NCBI GenBank assembly: GCA_003220435.1
Contig: QHSL01000060.1
Location: 1 to 47,916 of the forward strand
DNA: 47,916 nt
DNA from: Candidatus Rokuibacteriota bacterium
GTDB lineage: Bacteria > Methylomirabilota > Methylomirabilia > Rokubacteriales > CSP1-6
Reading direction: 5' to 3'
Below the pieces are notes generated by a model that saw only the letters and a program-made list of their open reading frames with translations, searched no databases and was not told the origin of the DNA. Below, piece after piece: positions 16,358-24,155 of the stretch. The translations under genes were made by a program, and so were the position numbers. Each line of letters begins with the position of its first letter. Positions within the stretch are counted from its first letter, which is position 1.

Positions 16358-17806
16358 ATGAATGCAGCGCCAGTGTCGTCGCGTCGTCGAAATATCCTGG
16401 ACGGCAGCTACACGCTCGGGCTTCTCATCGTTGCGATTCTGATCGGGTACGGCCTGCTCTCCCCCTCCGGCCTCGCCCGTGCAACGACACTGGCCCGACC
16501 TTATCCAGCACCGCGTCCGGACGCGCTCTACGAGCTGACCGGGCGTCCCACCGAGCGCGCCAGGCCGGAGCCGCCGCGGCCCACCTGGCCAAAGATGGTC
16601 AGTGGTCAAATCCTTGACGCGAATCGCGCGCCCATCGAAGGCGCGTCGGTCGTCGCCGGCGGCGTCGAGCACGTGACGGACGCCGAGGGAAAATTTACTC
16701 TCGAGGGTCTGCCGTCCGACGCGCCGCTGCTGGTCAAGCGGCCGGGATTCGCGAAGGTCACGGTGCCGCCGACGCGGGACGCGCTGGAGATCGTCCTCAA
16801 GCCGCAGACCGTGCGGGCCGCGTACCTCACGTATTACGGGGTCGGCGACAAGGGAATCCGCACGCGCGTGCTCGACCTCGCGGCGCGCACCGAGCTCAAC
16901 GCGGTCGTCATCGACGTGAAGGGCGATCGCGGCTGGATCCTCTATCGCACCGAGATTCCCCAGGCGCTGGCGGTGGGCGCCCAGGGACCTAGCACCCTGA
17001 AGGACTTCGACGCCCTCATGGCCGATCTGAAGGCGCGGGGGATCTACACGATTGCGCGCGTCGTGACCTTCAAGGACAACATCCTCGCCAACGCCCGGCC
17101 CGACCTCGCGATCATCGACACGCGCACCGGCAAGCCATGGATCGACAACGAGAAGCTCGCCTGGGTCGATCCGTTCCGCGAAGAGGTCTGGAGTTACAAC
17201 ATCGCCATCGCCCGGGAGGCGGTGGCCCGGGGCTTTGACGAGGTCCAGTTCGACTACGTCCGCTTCCCCACCGACGGCCGGCTCTCGGCCGCCAAGTACT
17301 CGGGGCCCAACAACAAGGACACGCGTTTGCCGGCGATCGCCGGCTTCCTCGGTCGCGCGCGCCGCGAGCTGGGCCCGCTGGGCGTCTTCGTGGCCGCCGA
17401 TATCTTCGGCTACACCGCGTTCAACGAGAACGATACCGACATCGGCCAGCGCATCGAGGAGCTCGCCCCCCATCTGGATTACTTCTGCCCGATGGTCTAC
17501 CCGTCCGGCTACCACATGGGCGTCCCGGGTTTCCGGAATCCCGTGCAGCACCCATACGAGGTCGTCCACGAGAGCGTGCGGCTCATCCGCCAGCGCTCCG
17601 CGAGCACGCGGGTGCGGGTGCGGCCGTGGCTGCAGGACTTCAAGGACTACGCGTTCGACCGGCGGATCTTCGGCGTGACCGAGATCCGCGCCCAGATCAA
17701 AGGAGCCGACGACGCCGGGGCGGTCGGCTGGATGCTGTGGAATCCCCGGAACGACTACACCGCCGCAGCACTAAGGCAGAAAGAGGCCCTCGCGGCCACC
17801 AAGTGA
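16358..17806 (+). CDS. Putative glycoside hydrolase (DUF4015-type) with N-terminal regulatory-like domain
   Basis: A 482-aa secreted or membrane-anchored protein. Residues about 13-40 form a hydrophobic signal anchor (YTLGLLIVAILIGYGLLSP). Residues about 88-150 (GQILDANRAPIEGASVVAGG) are a carboxypeptidase-regulatory-like beta-sandwich. From about residue 155 comes the TIM-barrel DUF4015 glycosidase-like domain: YLTYYGVGDKGIRTRVLDL, AVVIDVKGDRGW, FDEVQFDYVRFPTDGR, YFCPMVYPSGYHMGV, and a C-terminal AVGWMLWNPRNDYT. The family is predicted to cleave extracellular glycans; the substrate is unknown. Its TGA overlaps the GTG of the deacetylase gene (GTGA), and an N-acetylmuramidase-type fusion lies just beyond. 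Confidence 0.88.
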   Translation: MNAAPVSSRRRNILDGSYTLGLLIVAILIGYGLLSPSGLARATTLARPYPAPRPDALYELTGRPTERARPEPPRPTWPKMVSGQILDANRAPIEGASVVAGGVEHVTDAEGKFTLEGLPSDAPLLVKRPGFAKVTVPPTRDALEIVLKPQTVRAAYLTYYGVGDKGIRTRVLDLAARTELNAVVIDVKGDRGWILYRTEIPQALAVGAQGPSTLKDFDALMADLKARGIYTIARVVTFKDNILANARPDLAIIDTRTGKPWIDNEKLAWVDPFREEVWSYNIAIAREAVARGFDEVQFDYVRFPTDGRLSAAKYSGPNNKDTRLPAIAGFLGRARRELGPLGVFVAADIFGYTAFNENDTDIGQRIEELAPHLDYFCPMVYPSGYHMGVPGFRNPVQHPYEVVHESVRLIRQRSASTRVRVRPWLQDFKDYAFDRRIFGVTEIRAQIKGADDAGAVGWMLWNPRNDYTAAALRQKEALAATK

Positions 17807-18762
17807 AACTCCTGCTGGTTCTCTCACTAATCCTGACCGCCGCTCTGCTGCTCGTCTCGTTCGTCGGCGCCGGCAACCTCGCCCCCAACGAGCTGGGGCG
17901 CATCATGATTCTCGAGTACCACAAGATCGACTACCCCGAAGAGCGCTGGACGCGGACCCCCGAGAACTTCCGGCGCGATCTCGAGACGCTCTACGCCAAG
18001 GGCTACCGGCTGATCAGCCTGGGCGACCTGCTCGACCGGCGGATCAAGCTCCCGGCCGGGACGACACCCGTCGTTCTCACGTTCGACGACTCCTCGCCGG
18101 GCCAGTTCCGCTACATCGAGGCGAACGGCGCCGCGCAGATCGATCCCAAGTCCGGGCTCGGGATCCTCGAGGCGTTCATCGCCGAGAAGCCCGACTTCGG
18201 CCGGGCTGCCACGTTCTACGTGCTGCCGGGCGCATCCAAGCCCAACCGGCTCTTCAACCAGCCCGAGTACGAGGGGCGCAAGCTCCAGTACCTGGTCAGC
18301 CGGGGCTACGAGATCGGCAACCACACGCTCTGGCACGCGAACCTCGCCAAGTATCCCGAGGCGACCGTCCGCGCTCAGGTGGCCGAGGCCCAGGTGTGGA
18401 TCCAGCGCCACGTCCCCGACTACCGAACGCGCACGATCGCGCTCCCGCACGGCGCCTATCCGTCCGACGTGAACTGGGTGCTCAATGGATCGGCCAAGGG
18501 CACGACCTACAGCCACGACGCGGTGCTGATGGTCGCGGGCGGCGCCGCGCCGTCGCCGTTCTCGCGGGCGTTCGATCCCCTGCACTTGCCACGCATCCAG
18601 GCCGTCGGGCGGGAGCTCGCCTACTGGATCGACTACTTCGACAAGAACCCCGGCGAGCGCTTCGTCAGCGACGGCGACCCGAGCGCCGTCACCGTCCCCG
18701 CCGCCCGCCGCGACCGCCTCCGGACCGAACTCGAGCCAGCCCTGCGAGTCGTCGAACGCTGA
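17803..18762 (+). CDS. Polysaccharide deacetylase (NodB homology domain)
   Basis: A 319-aa exported protein with an N-terminal hydrophobic segment (KLLLVLSLILTAALLLVSF) and a carbohydrate esterase 4 fold. The catalytic and metal Asp pair is in VVLTFDDSS, the metal-binding His pair in EIGNHTLWH, and a late motif is TIALPHGAYPSD. Family function: removal of N- or O-acetyl groups from cell-wall or exopolysaccharide sugars. The YHKIDYPEERWTRTPENF segment near residue 45 is typical of the DUF4015-linked subgroup. Translation is coupled to the preceding glycosidase by GTGA, so the two probably process the same glycan. Transcription likely ends in the inverted repeat downstream. Confidence 0.9.
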   Translation: MKLLLVLSLILTAALLLVSFVGAGNLAPNELGRIMILEYHKIDYPEERWTRTPENFRRDLETLYAKGYRLISLGDLLDRRIKLPAGTTPVVLTFDDSSPGQFRYIEANGAAQIDPKSGLGILEAFIAEKPDFGRAATFYVLPGASKPNRLFNQPEYEGRKLQYLVSRGYEIGNHTLWHANLAKYPEATVRAQVAEAQVWIQRHVPDYRTRTIALPHGAYPSDVNWVLNGSAKGTTYSHDAVLMVAGGAAPSPFSRAFDPLHLPRIQAVGRELAYWIDYFDKNPGERFVSDGDPSAVTVPAARRDRLRTELEPALRVVER

Positions 18763-18776
18763 ACTGAGGGAGCGCA

Positions 18777-18952
18777 GGGGGCGAGGCGGGCGAGCGGGCG
18801 CGGTGGGGGAGGGGTCCACCGGACCCGTTCCCTACAAAGTGTCGTCGGAAGTCACGCGCCTGGATGGAGCCCAGCCGAGCCGGAGCAGCGCACGCGTACC
18901 GCGTGGTCCGGGGACCCCTCCCCCACCGCGCCCGTCCGCCCGCCTCGCTCCC
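18777..18952. repeat. Long GC-rich inverted repeat between convergent genes
   Basis: Positions 18783-18817 pair with 18912-18946: 35 nt with two mismatches. The pairing continues outward for about six further bases and inward through GGTCC/GGACC with a single extra base. The arms enclose about 90 nt. The element occupies nearly all the space between the deacetylase (ends 18762) and the oppositely oriented beta-lactamase-NamZ gene (ends 18969). It may be a bidirectional terminator, a MITE-like element, or both. There is no T-run. Confidence 0.85.
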
Positions 18953-18968
18953 GGGAGATGGCGCTCCG

Positions 18969-21338
18969 CTAGCGGTAAATGAGATACGACGCGCGGCGAT
19001 TCAAGAAGCTGCTGCGATCGGTCTCGGCCCAGGCGGCGAGCCGGTCAAGAGTTTCGCCGCGGAGAAAAGCCCACATCGTCGACCGGTTCACCAGGAGGTT
19101 CTGGATGTTCTCGGGCCTGAACTGGTCACGGTGACGCGCCCGTAGCGTTCGCGCGAGCGCGAGGCCGACCGTCACCGGGCGAATCGCCTCGCGGTCGGTG
19201 ACGACGATGCGCAAGCCCCCGCAGAGCACGTTCGCGTACACGTCCGCCGTCGGCGTGAACCAGATGGGCTGGAAGGTCACCCCGCGCAGCCCCTGCTGGT
19301 TGAGCGCTGCCGCCAGGCCCTGAGGCTCGATCCACGGCGCGCCCACCAGCTCGAACGGCGAGTCGGTGCCGCGCCCGACCGAGATATTCGTGGCTTCCAG
19401 GAGCCCGATGCCCGAGTAGAGGAGCGCCTGGGTCACCGACCTGATGTTCGGCGACGGGTTCACCCAGGGCAGTCCGGTCTCGTCGAACCAGCGCCCGCGG
19501 TCCCACCCGACGAGCGGCACCACGGTGAGCGCGACGGGGATCTTTCGCTCGGCCGCGGCGAGCCGGGCGAACTCGCCGATGGTCAGCCCGGTCCGCACCG
19601 GGATCGGGTGAGGCGCCGTGAACGATAGGAGATCAGGATCCATCAGCGGCCCCTCGACTACGCGGCCGGTGATGGGATTGGGCCGGTCCAGCACAAGCAC
19701 CGGGATGCGCTGCTTGGCGGCCTCCTCCATCACGTAGACGAGGGTCGTCAGGTAGGTGTAGTAGCGAACCCCGACGTCCTGGATGTCGAAGACCACGAGC
19801 GTGACGTCCTTGAGCAGCGCGGGCGTCGGCCGCCGGGTGGGGCCGTAGAGACTCCAGATCGGGCGGCCGGTGACGATGTCGCGCCCGTTCGGCACGTCGG
19901 TGTCCGCGTCGCCGGTGAGACCGTGCTCCGGGGAGAAGATCGCCTGCAGGCGCACGCCCGGCGCTCCGGCGATCAGGTCGATCGTGCGCCGGCCGCGGGA
20001 GTCGATGCCCGTCTGGTTGGTGACGAGCCCGACCGAGTGTCCCCCGAGCATCACGAACTTTTGCTCGACCAGCAGGTCGAGCCCGGTCAAGATACGCTCG
20101 GACGGCAGCACCAATTGAGCCGGCGGATTCTCGGGCGCGGGCGCGTCGGCCGCGGGACCGCTCGCGGGCGGCGAATCGCTGGCGACCGTTGGCTGGAAGA
20201 GCTGGGCGCCGGCTGCCGCGGTCAGCCGCTGCCGCAGCTCGCGGATCTTCGCGACGCCGCCTCCGTAGGGGTGGACCCGATTCGTCAGGATGATGATGTA
20301 GGTCCGGGTCGCTGGGTCGATCCATATCGACGTGCCGGTGAACCCCGTGTGGCCGACGGAGCCTTCCGGAAAGAAGAGCGCCATCGGCCGCGAGTAGGGC
20401 GAGGAGAGGTCCCAACCGAGAGTCCGCACGCCACGGCCCTCGGGCGCGGCCTCCCACATCATGCGCACGGTTGCGGCGTCCAGGACGCGGTGGCCGTCGA
20501 GGGTGCCCCCGTTCAGCAGCATCCGGCAGATCCGCGCGAGGTCGGCGGCCGTCGAGAACATCCCGGCGTGGCCGGCAACGCCGCCGAGCAGCCGGGCGCG
20601 CGGATCGTGCACCTCGCCGTTCAGAAGACGGCCGTTGAGGAACTCGGTCGGCGCCACCCGCCCCATCAGGCTCGGCTTCGGATGAAAGCTCGTGTCCTGC
20701 AAGTCGAGCGGCCGGAAGAGGATCCGCTCGAGGTACCGGTCGAGGCGGGCGCCGCTGACGCGGCGGACTACCTCGCCGAGCAGGATGAAGCCGGTGTCGC
20801 TGTACTGGAACGCCGAGCCCGGAGGATACTCCAGAGGGATCCGCGCGATCTCGGCGACCGCGGACGGAAATCCGGCGGCGACGGCGCTGTTCGGCGGGTA
20901 CGCGATCAGGCCGGCGCTGTGCGTCAGGAGCCGCCTGATCGTGATCTCGTCGAACTGCTTTCCGCGGAACTCCTTCAGATACTGGCCGACAGGGGCATCG
21001 AGCTTGATCGCGCCCCGCTCGACGAGCGTCATCACGGCGATCGTCGTTCCAACAGGCTTGGTGAGGGACGCGATGTCGAAGATCGTATCGACGGTCATGG
21101 GCGAGGACTTCGGGAGGAATCGGCGCGACCCGTACGCGCCCTGGAACAGAATGTCATCGCCGCGACCCACGACCACCACGACGCCGGGGATCTCGCCGCT
21201 GGCGACGGCATCGGCGGCGCCCTCGTCGATTCCGGGAAAGTTGAGCATTCCGGAAAGGTAGGGCGGCGGAGCGAGAGCGGTGGCGGGGAGCGCGAGGAGC
21301 ACGAGGAGCGTGACGACGGCGGAACGAGCGACGACCAC
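18969..21338 (-). CDS. Serine beta-lactamase-like/NamZ (DUF1343) fusion, exported
   Basis: A 789-aa secreted two-domain protein. Residues 1-22 are a signal peptide (VVTLLVLLALPATALA). Residues about 35-365 form a class C beta-lactamase/esterase-like domain with SLTK (SxxK nucleophile), YSD in place of YxN, and VGHTGFTG. After an Ala/Pro linker, residues about 405-789 are a DUF1343 domain: VGLVTNQTGID, FSPEHGLTGDAD, VVFDIQDVGVRYYTY, LDRPNPITG, ATNISVGRGTDSPFE. DUF1343 proteins include NamZ exo-beta-N-acetylmuramidases that trim peptidoglycan fragments. The fusion suggests combined peptide or ester and muramyl hydrolysis in wall recycling. It is convergent with the glycosidase/deacetylase pair across the inverted repeat. 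Confidence 0.92.
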   Translation of the reverse strand: MVVARSAVVTLLVLLALPATALAPPPYLSGMLNFPGIDEGAADAVASGEIPGVVVVVGRGDDILFQGAYGSRRFLPKSSPMTVDTIFDIASLTKPVGTTIAVMTLVERGAIKLDAPVGQYLKEFRGKQFDEITIRRLLTHSAGLIAYPPNSAVAAGFPSAVAEIARIPLEYPPGSAFQYSDTGFILLGEVVRRVSGARLDRYLERILFRPLDLQDTSFHPKPSLMGRVAPTEFLNGRLLNGEVHDPRARLLGGVAGHAGMFSTAADLARICRMLLNGGTLDGHRVLDAATVRMMWEAAPEGRGVRTLGWDLSSPYSRPMALFFPEGSVGHTGFTGTSIWIDPATRTYIIILTNRVHPYGGGVAKIRELRQRLTAAAGAQLFQPTVASDSPPASGPAADAPAPENPPAQLVLPSERILTGLDLLVEQKFVMLGGHSVGLVTNQTGIDSRGRRTIDLIAGAPGVRLQAIFSPEHGLTGDADTDVPNGRDIVTGRPIWSLYGPTRRPTPALLKDVTLVVFDIQDVGVRYYTYLTTLVYVMEEAAKQRIPVLVLDRPNPITGRVVEGPLMDPDLLSFTAPHPIPVRTGLTIGEFARLAAAERKIPVALTVVPLVGWDRGRWFDETGLPWVNPSPNIRSVTQALLYSGIGLLEATNISVGRGTDSPFELVGAPWIEPQGLAAALNQQGLRGVTFQPIWFTPTADVYANVLCGGLRIVVTDREAIRPVTVGLALARTLRARHRDQFRPENIQNLLVNRSTMWAFLRGETLDRLAAWAETDRSSFLNRRASYLIYR

Positions 21339-21369
21339 GTTACGATCTTAGCATTGCGAGAGTGAGATC

Positions 21370-21840
21370 ATGACACACGACCCGCACTTCGGCACCTCGC
21401 TGCGCCGCGACCCGAGCCAGCCCGGGGATCTCTCGGCGCGCATCGACGCGCAGCTGCGCGAGCGTCTCGAGGAGGCCGTGGACTTCGTGTGCCTCGACGC
21501 CCTGGTGCAGCGACGACGAGCACTCTCCCTGCCGCCCCCGAGCGCCGACAACCCGCGCGACCGAGAGGAGTTCACCCGGGGCGTCCGGACGTTCCTGGAG
21601 CGCACGAAGGCCGGGCTCTTGCCCGACCTGGGCGCGGAGTCGCGGGCCAAAGTGGCAGCCGCGGAAGGCGCGCCTGGCGATGAAGACGCACGGCTGATCG
21701 GTGTGCACGTCGTGCTGGCACGCGAGCTTCCGGACTACTGGCAGCGCTTCGAGGCGGCTCGCACCGCCTACACCGCCGAGCAGGTTGCGTCAGGCGGCGA
21801 GCGCCGCGGAGTGCTCGGCCGGCTCTTCGGCCGCGGCTGA
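21370..21840 (+). CDS. Hypothetical helical protein
   Basis: A 156-aa acidic, mostly helical protein without signal peptide or membrane segment. I recognise no family. Features are an Arg/Glu-rich helix (ARIDAQLRERLEEAVDFV), a middle section FTRGVRTFLERTKAGLLPD, and a Gly/Arg tail (RGVLGRLFGRG). The ATG at 21370 is preceded by GCGAGAGTGAG. It is divergent from the NamZ fusion, with 31 bp between, and its last 51 bp overlap the 3' end of the opposite-strand gene 21790-22080. Confidence 0.6.
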   Translation: MTHDPHFGTSLRRDPSQPGDLSARIDAQLRERLEEAVDFVCLDALVQRRRALSLPPPSADNPRDREEFTRGVRTFLERTKAGLLPDLGAESRAKVAAAEGAPGDEDARLIGVHVVLARELPDYWQRFEAARTAYTAEQVASGGERRGVLGRLFGRG

Positions 21841-22080
21841 CCGCCAGGCCCCCAGCGCCCAAAGATTTTCCAGATCCTCGAGCGCCCGGCGCCACCGGCC
21901 GTAGTCATCGAGCAAGGTCGCGCGCAGAGCCGCCAGCTTCGCGTCGGCGTCGTCCAGTCGCGTTCTCAAGTTGGGGTTCGCGGCTCGTATCGCCTCGATC
22001 GCGCCGTCGGGCACCGAGGTCGCGAGGCGATCGAGCAGGCCGATCAACTCCTGGTGCAGCGCACGCTCTACCGGGTTCAT
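21790..22080 (-). CDS. Small hypothetical protein with a strong promoter
   Basis: A 96-aa helical protein beginning MNPVERALHQELIGLLDRLA, with no membrane segment or recognised domain. The start is well supported: ATG 22080 has GGGGGAGG 8 nt upstream and a near-consensus sigma-70 promoter (22108-22136) about 20 nt before that. The C-terminal tail is Ala/Glu-rich and overlaps the neighbouring convergent gene by 51 bp. Coding bias agrees with a real gene, but the function is unknown. Confidence 0.6.
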   Translation of the reverse strand: MNPVERALHQELIGLLDRLATSVPDGAIEAIRAANPNLRTRLDDADAKLAALRATLLDDYGRWRRALEDLENLWALGAWRSAAAEEPAEHSAALAA

Positions 22081-22107
22081 CGGAGATACCTCCCCCTTCG
22101 TCCTGGA

Positions 22108-22136
22108 ATACTATACAGATGTTGATATTATGTCAA
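22108..22136 (-). promoter_or_regulatory. Sigma-70-type promoter for gene 22080
   Basis: On the minus strand a perfect TTGACA (22136-22131) is followed by TATAGT (15-nt spacer) or TAGTAT (17-nt spacer) in an AT-rich island within GC-rich sequence. The predicted transcript start is a few bases before the GGGGGAGG ribosome-binding site of the 96-aa gene. Confidence 0.7.
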
Positions 22137-22498
22137 GGGCGTCTGGAGGGCGGGGCTCGGCCTGAGCGCCGCCGGCATCGGGATCGCCGTCACGCTCACG
22201 CCTGTCGCCAGCTCTGTGCTGACGTGGCGGTCCGGCGCCCGGCCGAGCGCTGGCGCGGTCGGCGCGTGCTGCTGGCGCTGGCCGCCCTCTCCGGGCTCGC
22301 GGCCCTGCTTTTGCCCGCGTCGCGCGATCCGCGACCGCCGTCGCGGTCGCGTGTCTGTTCCTGCGCCAGCCGCTCTCGCAGATGGACGTGCCGACCCGGC
22401 AGGCGTGGGTGATGGCGATCGTCGAGGATCACGAGCGCGAGGCCGCGGCGGCGACGACGAACCTGACGCGAACGGTCGCGGGGTCTACGACCTCTTGA
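22135..22498 (+). pseudogene. Decayed MFS transporter fragment
   Basis: Three consecutive pieces in three frames read as parts of one MFS carrier. The first is WRAGLGLSAAGIGIAVTLTP (frame 1). The second is RRVLLALAALSGLAALLLPA (frame 3). The third is LRQPLSQMDVPTRQAWVMAI followed by VEDHEREAAAATTNLTRTVAG (frame 2), ending at TGA 22496-22498. The QMDVPTRQxxVMAxV segment is a familiar loop of MFS drug and metabolite exporters. At least two frameshifts and loss of most of the roughly 400-aa protein make it a pseudogene. This accounts for the otherwise gene-free stretch 22081-22620. Confidence 0.7.
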
Positions 22499-22620
22499 TG
22501 CGGACCATGTTCCGGCACGTGAAGCTCACCGACTCCGGCGGAGACGCGCGCGCGTCTTGTCTTCCGGGGCCGGCGAGCGCACTATCTCCGCCACCAGGAA
22601 ATTCCGACGGGAGGCGAGCG

Positions 22621-23013
22621 ATGACACCGACTACGGCGATCGACGCGGAGCGCGCGCGTCGGGCGGACGCGCTGATCGCAAGGATGAAGGAAGCCCGCGG
22701 CTACATCTATCCGGAATGGGAGCTGGCGGCGCGGCAGGATCCAGAATTCGTGGAAGCGTACAACCGGATCTACGAGCTGGGCCTCGGCGAGGGGCGGCAC
22801 GTGTCGGCCAAGGTGCGGGAGTTCGTCGCGATCGCGTTGCTCGCGTTCCGCGGATCGGACAAGGCCGGCCTCGTCGCGCACATGAAGCGCGCGATGCGCC
22901 TGGGCGCGACGCGCGAGGAGCTGTTCGAGGTGCTCGAGACCTGCCTGGTCCCGGGCGGCGCGCCGACGTTCCACCGGGGGCTGAGCGCGCTCCTCGACAT
23001 CGGCGATAAGTAA
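22621..23013 (+). CDS. Carboxymuconolactone decarboxylase/AhpD-like protein
   Basis: A 130-aa all-helical CMD-family protein. It opens with ALIARMKEARGYIYPEWELAA and has the core SAKVREFVAIALLAFRGSDKAGLVAHMKRAMRLGATREELFEVLE. It lacks the CxxC redox pair of AhpD peroxidase partners, so it is nearer the decarboxylase or binding-type members. The ATG 22621 has GGGAGGCGAGCG just upstream. It begins a same-strand run with the alcohol dehydrogenase (11 bp downstream) and the luciferase-like enzyme, suggesting a joint catabolic role. Confidence 0.88.
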   Translation: MTPTTAIDAERARRADALIARMKEARGYIYPEWELAARQDPEFVEAYNRIYELGLGEGRHVSAKVREFVAIALLAFRGSDKAGLVAHMKRAMRLGATREELFEVLETCLVPGGAPTFHRGLSALLDIGDK

Positions 23014-23024
23014 AGACGACGACG

Positions 23025-24155
23025 ATGGCCTCGACCGTGCGCGCGAGAGTGCTCGTCAAGCCGCAGACGCTGGAGGCGCGCGAGTTCGCGCGACCGGTGA
23101 TCGGCCCCGACGACGGACTGCTCCGCATCGAGGCGTGCGGTATCTGCGGCAGCGACTACGAGCAATACGAAGGCGCCCAGCCGCCGCACGAGGACTACAC
23201 GCCGTACCCGGTGATCCCGGGGCACGAGCCGCTGGGGGTGATCGAGGAGATCGGGGCCCGCGCCCGTCGGCGCTGGGGCGTCACGGAGGGCGATCGGGTC
23301 GCGGTCCGCTCGGGCTACGGCTGCGGCAAGTGCGAGGCGTGCGCGCGCGGGGCGCCGATCGCCTGTCCCAAGCGCGGCGGCACCTACGGCTACACCGACG
23401 TCGGCAAGCCGCCCCATCTCTGGGGCGGGTACGCCGAGCACATGTACCTCTCGCCCCACACGGTGCTCAAGAAGATGGACCCGACGATCCCGGCCGGCGT
23501 CGCGGTGATGTTCAACCCGCTCGCCGCCGGGCTCTCGTGGGCGGCCGCGGTGCCCCGCACGGGCCCCGGCGACCGCGTGGTCATCCTGGGCGCGGGCCAG
23601 CGTGGGCTCTGCGCGGTGATCGGCGCGCGCGCGGCCGGCGCGCGACAGGTCGTGATCACCGGGCTCGGCCGCGACGTCGCGAAGCTCGCGCTGGCCCGCG
23701 AGCTCGGCGCCGACGCGACCGTGAACGCCGAGGCCGGCGACGTGGTCGCCCAGGTCCGCGAGGCGACCGGCGGCGGCGCCGAGGTGGTCGTCGACACCAC
23801 GCCCTACGCGCCGCAGTCGCTCAATCACGCCATCGCCATCGCGGTCCGCAAGGGTCGCATCGTCGTGGCCGGCCTCAAGGGCCTGAAGCCCGCGAAGGAG
23901 CTGCCGGTCGACGACGTCATCTACAAGGAGCTGACGATCCGCGGCGTGCTCAGCATGCCGGTCGACGTGACGTTCCAGGCCGTCGACCTCATCGAGGCCG
24001 GTCGCTATCCGTTCGCGAAGATGCACACCTACTCGCTCCCGCTCGAGCAGGCCGAGGACGCCATCCACATGTTGGCCGGCAAGATCCCCGGCGTGAACCC
24101 GATCCATCTGGCGATCGTGCCCGGAGCGCCGCGAGTCGACTGGAGGAACGCGTGA
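23025..24155 (+). CDS. Zinc-dependent medium-chain alcohol dehydrogenase
   Basis: A 376-aa medium-chain dehydrogenase/reductase. The catalytic zinc site is in ACGICGSDYEQYEG (Cys) with GHEPLGVIEEIG (His-Glu). The structural zinc lobe is GCGKCEACARGAPIACPK (four Cys). The Rossmann NAD(P) motif is VVILGAGQRGLCAVIGARAAGA. It oxidises an alcohol or polyol, as in the threonine/sorbitol dehydrogenase branch; the substrate is unknown. Its TGA overlaps the next GTG (GTGA), coupling it to the luciferase-like monooxygenase, and it lies 11 bp after the CMD gene. Confidence 0.92.
   Translation: MASTVRARVLVKPQTLEAREFARPVIGPDDGLLRIEACGICGSDYEQYEGAQPPHEDYTPYPVIPGHEPLGVIEEIGARARRRWGVTEGDRVAVRSGYGCGKCEACARGAPIACPKRGGTYGYTDVGKPPHLWGGYAEHMYLSPHTVLKKMDPTIPAGVAVMFNPLAAGLSWAAAVPRTGPGDRVVILGAGQRGLCAVIGARAAGARQVVITGLGRDVAKLALARELGADATVNAEAGDVVAQVREATGGGAEVVVDTTPYAPQSLNHAIAIAVRKGRIVVAGLKGLKPAKELPVDDVIYKELTIRGVLSMPVDVTFQAVDLIEAGRYPFAKMHTYSLPLEQAEDAIHMLAGKIPGVNPIHLAIVPGAPRVDWRNA

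Noticed and set aside
16357-16360. Two divergent start codons sharing CATG (16358 plus, 16359 minus)
   Set aside because: The minus-strand start is probably 70 bp downstream at GTG 16287, so the shared palindrome is most likely chance.
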